A stretch of 64,000 nucleotides of DNA from Larus michahellis. Its lineage: Eukaryota; Chordata; Aves; Charadriiformes; Laridae. Location of the stretch: NCBI RefSeq assembly GCF_964199755.1, contig NC_133930.1:35018652-35082651 (forward strand). Reading direction: 5' to 3'. This document shows, piece after piece, positions 35,801 to 64,000 of the stretch. Position 1 is the stretch's first letter. Each line of letters opens with the position of its first letter. Position numbers and translations under genes: made by a program. The notes beneath the pieces are model-generated. The model made no database searches. It saw only the letters and a list, made by a program, of their open reading frames with translations, and was not told the origin of the DNA.

Positions 35801-38800
35801 TTACAGAAGGAGGAAAGGAGGCTAAAGCAAAGCGGTGTCAGCAACTCACTCCACAAGTCACTCTGCCACCCAAAGGCGGAAACCAGAGCTCTCTTCTCTT
35901 CCAAGAGACAAAGTTGGTAAGAAACGGGACCTGTTACATCTGGGCACAGTTTGTTCTGTATTTACACGCAGTCTAAATCTTTTTTGGAGCCTGCTGCCTG
36001 TATCACCGTGCACAGGTAGCAGATCTATCCTCAGCCTCTCAGCTCAGCCAGGAGCCTGCCTGCATCACAGGAAGGCATCCCAGCTCAGAGAGCGAGTTTG
36101 GAGAATCATTCGGATGTTAAAAATAGTAAGTATTCGTGAGTCTCTTTGTGGTGACATCAACTGCATAGACTAATAATTGACAACAGAGATTGGACTGGGC
36201 ACATCATCATTATGTCCCAAATACAGCTAATCTCAGATTTCTACAAAAAGCAATGCTTTATCTTTTATAAAAACTTGTTTTCCTGCCTGATTACCCTTTC
36301 ATATAAGCATAGCACATGTTTTCACTGTATTTTGGTTGTTAAATCTTGTGGCTAAATGCAGCGGTGTCTTTCATGCAGGCTTTGATTTGCCTTCATAGTA
36401 GCAATTTATTTGGGACATTCTGTTTTCACTAGAAATAGTCACCGTGAATGTTTGCCCATCCTTTTAAAACTGTCAGGTCTACAGATGACAAGTGCTATGC
36501 AAATGCAAAGTGGTATTATTCATTTGTTTCAGAGCCATAGTTTATTCAGTCATTATGGACATAAACTGAGTAATTAGTTACACTGCCAGTTGATGCCTAA
36601 AAATAATTCTTAGGCAGTGCTTGAATTACTTGCCTTCTGTTGAGCTAAATAGTCTCATCATAGCATGATTGATGATTAAATCATTAAAATGGATTTTATA
36701 TATTACAGCCCAATTCAATATCCTATCATTTTCAACACACATCCTATGTAGACAAACTTGTATCCAGATATATCTTTTACAGAACCCATGTGAAGACCTC
36801 AGAACTAATGAATTAGCACTATGCAGTTTATTCTCCAATTATTGTACTTATCAAAGAAAGCCATCTGTGGTCTTTGTTTTACTGAGTTTTGGGGAAACAG
36901 ATCACATACAGGCCTCGTGGGAAAGTTATAATTATGAACCAAAAGGCTTTTTACAAGGTATGATATGAAAGAACAGACAATAAATCTGTTTAGTTTTGTA
37001 CTTTCAACATTAGATACTGTACATCATTAATCCCCCCCTTCACTATTCACTTTCAAGACTTCTCTTGCATTGTTTCTTTCTTCACTCATTTATACCTTCC
37101 TGTTCACATTTCTCTGTTTCTTTTCTCTGTGCTGTAGCAGCAGAACTGGAGTCTTAAGTTTCAAATTGCTGCCAAAATGTAGATGCTCACACTCGAAAAT
37201 ATTTGGGAGTGCGTGTCCAGCAGGGTAGAGTTAAGTGTCCCTTCATGTGTATTGGCCCATGTTCTCGTGGATGTAGGTATGAACACACGACGCAGTGGAT
37301 GGTTTTCTCTCTATTATAATTCTCAGGCTGGTAGATTTTGGACGGGTGTCCACCTCCTGATACATCTCCTGAATGGTACTGGCACATATGTACTGCCTAA
37401 TTGAGAGTGTACCCAATTCCAAACCCAGCCTGAGGAGCTGTGTTGGTTATGTGCTTGACTGCTTCAGCTTGTTAAACTGTGGGACAGTGAGCCAGGGGAG
37501 ACAGTCTGGGCAAAGAGGCATTTCAATCTTCATAAAGACACCTGTTTCTTAGATTGCCCTGAATAATTTGAGAGAGCAGTGGTGATTCACTGAAGAGTTT
37601 GACAACACTAAGGAAATGTTGTAGTGTAATCCAAGAAAGAAGATGCAGATAAAGCTTCTTTTATTAAAGTAAAAAATACATTTAGACTTACCTGAAAATT
37701 TCATCTATGTGAATAAAATTATATATTTTTGCTTCCTGTGCCTATATCCAGTACTTCAGATTCCTATTCATTAGGACTACTTCTGACCAAAAAAAAAATA
37801 CATTATCTCAACACTATAAAAATAAACTAATCCTACTGAGTTCTTGTTTTTTAACTTTATACTGCTAATGTAGAGGATGGTAGTTAAGCAATGGAATTAG
37901 AGTAGCAGAGGTCTCCATATTACAATCAGCACAGCTTCTTAAAGGTAATAAGAAAGGAGAACTGACCTGCATCTCTTCCACGACTATGACTGAGGTTACT
38001 GAGGGACAATGACTGTTTTCTCACATTCTGCTTTAAATCAAGAGTCATATTAAAATTCGGTTTTATGGACTGACAGTCTTTCTTGAATTCATTCTTCTTC
38101 TTGTATATCTGTTTTGCAGATCTGTAACTTTTCTTAAATTTACTTCTCAAAATAAAATGTTTTCTCTTTTAAAAATGGTTTGCTAACAATGCAAATGTCC
38201 TTATAGTATTAATTCAGGAACAGGCTCATGCAGAAGAAGAAACAGAATTCAGAAACTGCATACAGTAAACAGCAGGTATATTATGCTTCACTATAAGTAC
38301 ATTTCTACTATACCCAACATTATGGTTTTTATCACTAGAAAAAAAGCTTTTGTGAGATTATGAAACTGAAGAAATATGTATTTACCAAAATACATTTCAG
38401 TTTTGTATTAACACATATTACAAAGCTAGGAATAACAATATACATAGTGTTCTGAATACAAGCATTACAATAGCACCAGTCTTGTGATGTAAATAATGTA
38501 GAATCACAGTATTCACTGAATTATATATATAATTCTCTCAAAGCTATTATTATAATTTTAGAATGAGTGAATAAAGACTTCAAGGCATTCAGTGAGTTTC
38601 AGTGAGTACAAAAGAGATGTGGAAAACTTTTCTGATTTTTTTCAGATTAAACACTTGACGTCCATGAAGTTAATAACAACACAAATGTTCTTGAGTATCT
38701 TGGTTTGGAAGAAGTGCTCCTGTGGCCAGTTGCCTATCATTTTTTTCATAACTTTTGCCTTTCAGGCAATTATTTCTCTGTCAAATTTGTTTCAAATAGG

Positions 38801-41525
38801 TCAAAAGGTACTTTGCAGGGAAAGACGGTGGTTAAAAGTGACAGGCACACAAAGAAGTTATGTTGCCCACGCTTTTATAGAAATCTAGGCTAACCACTGG
38901 GTTCTTTTTACTGAGTTATTGCATCTTGGTTCTGTTGCTTTTAAAAGGCATATGGATAGTTCAGGTGGAATAAATTGTCTGTTTATCCAGAAAGTGTAAC
39001 ATCCATAGGTGAACACCAGAATTTACATGCTCCTTGTTCTTACTTTCAGCCTCTTCAAATTCCCCTGCTGATGCTGATCCTCTGAATACTGATTTTCCCC
39101 TGGCTTTACTCAGAGTCTAATTCAAAAGTATTGAAGACTGGAGAAATTCCCTATGACTTCTCAGGATTTTAGGCCTCTTCTTTACTAAACCTCTTAAAGA
39201 CAACAACTTCCTATGACAACAGAAATAGTGATTTATATGTGCTTTCCCTGATTGGAGTATGTCGCATTCTTTGAACTCCAGTATTCTAATAAAAGCTGTA
39301 AAAATCTGTAAAAAAATACTTCATTTTTAATGACAGACACATTAAAAATTATGAATATATGTTTGGAACAGTTCATTGTATTAAAAAAAAATTCAGCAGC
39401 CTTTCAGGGCAGAAATATCCTCGCACTGCAATGTAAGAATTTTAGCTTCATTAACGTATAGTATTAGATTCAATGAAAAGAGTAAACACACACAGTTCGC
39501 ACAACTAACAGTCTATTGTGTGCTGAAATCTCCATACTCTTCAATCACTTTAAAGTAGTTCAAGTGAGATACAGAAAAGGGAATTTCTCCCCTCTTCTCA
39601 CGAAAGCAAGCTTCTGAGATCACTGTTGTCTCAGACGAGGCATGAATCATTTATTAGTTACTGGTCAAGTAACAAGCACCTTGGTCAAAATTCCCTCTCT
39701 GTTGATGTCATTCATTTATTAAATAATTAAGAGAGGTATTTAAATAATCTCAACAGGTTTTATCAAGATAGCACCAATAAATTCTGCATTTTTTATAAAA
39801 AGAAGGCCCTAAAGAAATAAAAGTTTATGTTTATGTCTAAACAAGCTCTCTTAGTCAATTTTCCCTGGAATTCCAGAAGACAACAGCAAGAGATCCCAAG
39901 AGAGCTTTTATAGATCCATTTTCTTTCTTTTTTTTTTTTCCAGTGAAAACCATCAGAAGTAAGAACAGGGCTAGATGAGTACTCAGAGGTACTTAGTTTG
40001 GGGAATTCTTGAAACAATTAGCCTATCTAGCTAGATGTTGATCTAGAAAACTTCTTAAGCAAAGGAAGTGTTAGTGTCTAGCAAAAATGTCTAGAAGCTT
40101 GGCATAAAGAGTACCATGACAAAAAAAAAAAAAAAGAAATCCTGGAGATATTTTTGTCTCTATCTGTTAATACCAATAATAAGGGTGATGAAGTACTGTC
40201 CACAGTATTTTTCCTCTAATTTTGCAGTGCACTCGTTCTTATCTGCAACAGTCCTTTCCTATACATAAAGACTGTCCAGCTACTCACATGCATATTCATT
40301 TAACATGTCACAGGCAAGGAGGAAGGATAAATAACCCACGCATGCCAAAGGCAGGGAGGAGAGATGAATAATCCCTGGAACAGCATCTCTCAGCCCGGAG
40401 AGGAGAGGTGATTCTGCTGCATCTGTCCCTCACAGGACTGAGGAATTGCTGCGAGGAACCCCAGAAGGAGGGTTTTTTTCCATCCAGAAGGGTGGAATAG
40501 TGTACAGATGCAATTGATCCAGAGGACAGGGGACAAGGGGAGAATCAGCCGCTGACAGCAGGCAGGCAGATGGGGTGGGGGTGAGGGCTCGTAAGGTACA
40601 GGGCACATTCACCCTACGCAGTGCCACACCAACTGTCACACACTCATCATGGGCAGAGGGAGGATTTGAGAGGAGCTTTAATTTTATTTTTTTTTGGTGG
40701 GGGAAGCTTATGGCTTGTTTCTTTTTTTAGTTTTAAGGCCATCAGTAAGAAGGTCCTAAAGAAAGATTTTTGACAGGTCAAATATAAATTTACTGTAATA
40801 TTACAAAATGGTAACACCACAACTGCATATGTTTAAAGCAAGTCCAAATTAAGTTATGGGCAGCTGGTTTTTCCTACTAAATGCTGATTTTTAAGCTTTT
40901 CTCAGAACTAAATCTGGATTTTTTATTATTATTTTTAAAAACCGCAAATCCCTAATAAGGACTTAGATTAATACTTTTCAAAAGCCATAGCTGCTTTAGT
41001 ACAAAATATGTCTCACGATTACATTGGTTTATACACACATATAAATCCTATTGATGTTCATGTATCACTGAATATCCCAAGATAATATTCTAGGATTAAC
41101 TTTCAGTATTAATTTTTTTTTGTGGAAATCATCCTTTGATATAGCATTAGATTTACAGAGGTCCCGTTATTTAATTACACTAAAAAATTACAGCACCATC
41201 CTGCAACTCCAAAAAAACATTGAACAATTTTGGGTAGGAATGCGAAACAACATGCAGCTCTGTGTGAGCAGACCCACTAGGATCTGGAGCTGGCCTTGGG
41301 AGGTAGAAAAAGAAATACAAGGCTTTGCTCCTCTTGGTACTCTGTCACTAAATCCTGCCGTTCTTATTTTTGTACTAGGGCATCCCCCAGAGAAGCCCCA
41401 GTCTCCTGATGTAATGTCCCTCCCCTCCTCACCCAAGAGGACCTGTTTTCAGTCAGCAGAGTTTGCCCTCATTTCCACCCCAAGCAGTCTTCCTCTTTTT
41501 GTGACTGCAGGGTAAAACTGCAGTT
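32893..41525. other. Intergenic region between CER1 and FREM1
   Basis: About 8.6 kb of AT-rich sequence upstream of CER1 and downstream of FREM1. I recognise no exon, repeat family or RNA gene. Open frames here are at most about 130 codons and lack recognisable motifs. A TAAT-rich patch at 34,474-34,506 is noted among the findings. Confidence 0.6.
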
Positions 41526-41531
41526 TTTATT
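41526..41531 (-). terminator. FREM1: Probable FREM1 poly(A) signal (AATAAA)
   Basis: AATAAA on the minus strand, about 390 nt after the FREM1 stop codon and the first canonical signal met in that direction. A G/T-rich stretch (TTGGGGTGG) follows some 50 nt downstream, as expected for a cleavage site. Confidence 0.6.
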
Positions 41532-41922
41532 GCAAACGAATTAAAGCAACAGCCAACTCACAACCCCTCTGAAGAGCAAAGAGAATCAACTGATATGCTA
41601 CCTAATTATTATTTTTTTAAAAGGTACTTTTACACAGAAATGTGATGAAAGCCTTTAGGCCTCGCTCTTTGGTGTAAAAATACATAGGAGCATGTGACAG
41701 ATCTAAGTCTTTGGGAAGAGTTCACAACCTTAACCTGGACTTAATCTTTGCAACTGACCTCTGTTCCTTGGTTGGAGTCCAGTGCTTTTGCACCTCTGGC
41801 ATCATATAGAATAAACCTTCCTGATAATTAGGAGCGTTTTCTAACTGTGTACCCTCACACGTCTGCAGATAAATAAAACTGAAACATGAATGTCCACTGC
41901 TTTCACAGAGATCCTCCATTCT

Positions 41923-62640
<20,718 letters not shown>

Positions 62641-64000
62641 CTGAAATGAAATGATAATACACACCTTTACTACAGGACTTGCCTGTGTTGATACTGCAAA
62701 AGTAGTAGAGATGGTTTGAACTCAAACCCAGACTGTGGGTGAGGTGGATACATAACTTAAAAACCTCAAAACAGAGGGGCAGGTATATGGCAAGAGTTAC
62801 AGTGCATCTTCAGGAATCTGAGCAGATGCCAGAGGGATGGCTTTAAGGATGTACCCATCAGTCTCAGCAGTGATTAACAGAGCCAGACTAACCTTCTTGC
62901 TCACATACAGATGGAGCAGATCTACAATGACGGGCTGGCTGGGGGGCTTATTGCACCCTCCGGCATACATACACCAGTTTGTATGCATCCTTAAGTATAT
63001 CTTCGCTTGGTTACCTGGCAGTGGCAACTGCCAGTGAAAGTGCTGGCTTTGGCTACAGCTTACGGAAAGAGGTGTGTAAAATGCCTACACAATGTTTTTT
63101 TCTGTTCACTTGTACAAGCCTTTTGTACCCAATAGCCTCAAAACTATCTAAAAAAGCAAGCTGGAAAAAGACCCATCCTCATCTCACTTTATGGGTTTGT
63201 TTAGGTACTAACAGTGTCTGTAAATTTCTGTATATTCAGAGGAACTGATTTATGTTTCTTCACAAAACTCAAGCAAGATTTCACTGAAATACTAAGATTC
63301 TGCGGGAGATATCGAACAGAACTATCCAAGTTGCTAGGGTAATTTTAAAAATTTAGGTGTCCATACCATGTATTTATCAAAGGGTCAGATCTGTGAAGTT
63401 CTTATTCCATGCTGGGCATTTCTAGCAGCATCGTTTCTTAGAGTTCTCTCTCAGCCAGTAATATTTCTTTAGATATATTAAAGAGTACTAAATTATGCTC
63501 TATTTCTTTAGATATACTAAAGAATACTAAATTATGCTCTACAGTTAATTTTCCTTTCCTAAACAAGAGAAGGATAAAGGTGCCCAAGGCTGGAGAGAAA
63601 ATCTATTGGAAACCTACCAACTTGGTATGGGCTTCTGTCATACAAATGACAGCATATTCTGCAGAAATTTATTATCAAATTTAGTTATGGGTAAAAATAA
63701 AGAGAAAAACAGTCTTTTAGCCTCCAAAATTCATCCTAGCTTTCTTTGCCAAGATTATTACTTAAGTAATTTTTGTGAAAGCAATTACATTGCATATTGT
63801 CATGCCTGTAACAAAAACTTTGAGATTATATGAAACTAAAAACTGCTTTGAAATGTCTCATGATCTTTCATGTCATATCACCATATCGTACGTAAGAGTC
63901 ACCTTTCTTTCTACAGAAGTTTCTTTGGTTATGCTGCATAGTACATGCAGAAGCATCATGGAGAGTAGTTTTCACCCAGGTTAGTTCTGCCTGCGCCAGA
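62641..64000 (-). other. FREM1: FREM1 intron, right edge
   Basis: No exon was recognised on either strand up to the right edge, so the window ends inside a FREM1 intron. It contains the 39-bp duplication at 63,462-63,539. A 76-codon minus-strand frame at 62,797-63,027 lacks splice sites that would fit the gene. Confidence 0.65.
63462..63539. repeat. 39-bp tandem duplication
   Basis: Two adjacent copies of a 39-bp unit starting TATTTCTTTAGATATA, differing at two positions. Local duplication in a FREM1 intron. Confidence 0.93.

Noticed and set aside
41722-41919. 65-codon minus-strand frame just after the FREM1 stop
   Set aside because: It lies in the 3' UTR, after an intact C-terminal SRKL and TAA, and has no homology that I recognise.
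62797-63027. 76-codon minus-strand frame next to FREM1 exons
   Set aside because: It does not match CSPG-repeat sequence, is closed by stops on both sides, and has no acceptor/donor pair in a fitting phase. Frames of this length are expected by chance.

Overview
The window is vertebrate nuclear DNA, almost certainly from a bird. It is AT-rich, its genes are split into small exons by long introns, and it carries CR1 LINE fragments ending in the avian tandem octamer ATTCTATG (near 7,251 on the + strand and, reversed, at 44,642). Three genes lie in the order ZDHHC21 - CER1 - FREM1, all read from the minus strand. The same order is known on human 9p22.3. In birds this block is on chromosome Z, so a Z-linked segment is inferred rather than seen.

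1-23,450: ZDHHC21, a DHHC palmitoyl-acyltransferase. Five coding exons (aa 1-207 of about 265) can be joined with matching splice phases. The last exon lies off the left edge. A spliced non-coding leader exon at 19,638-19,734 carries an 18-codon upstream ORF. A CpG island at about 22,650-23,450 is the likely promoter. The introns hold a 5'-truncated CR1 copy (6.65-7.25 kb) and a long, decayed CR1-type LINE (17.56-19.27 kb) with remnants of ORF1 and of reverse transcriptase.

23,450-30,370: intergenic, with an LTR-like element next to the CpG island and a homeodomain-type (TAATTA) motif cluster near 27.8-27.95 kb. 30,481-32,713: CER1 (cerberus/caronte), complete in two exons (273 aa), with a TATA box and a TAAT-rich proximal region. 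32.9-41.5 kb: intergenic, no gene recognised.

41,526-64,000: the 3' half of FREM1, an extracellular matrix protein. Twelve exons in perfect phase encode its last 679 aa: the final CSPG (NG2-like) repeats, a Calx-beta domain, a proline-rich linker and the C-terminal C-type lectin-like domain. One FREM1 intron uses a GC-AG donor. The introns contain a reverse-oriented CR1 copy and several short tandem duplications.

CER1 is a secreted antagonist of Nodal/BMP-type signals, FREM1 acts in epithelial basement membranes, and ZDHHC21 acts on Golgi/plasma-membrane proteins. They share a neighbourhood, not a pathway. I found no convincing undescribed system. The points most worth checking are the ZDHHC21 uORF, the GC-AG intron of FREM1, and the TAAT-rich non-coding clusters around CER1.
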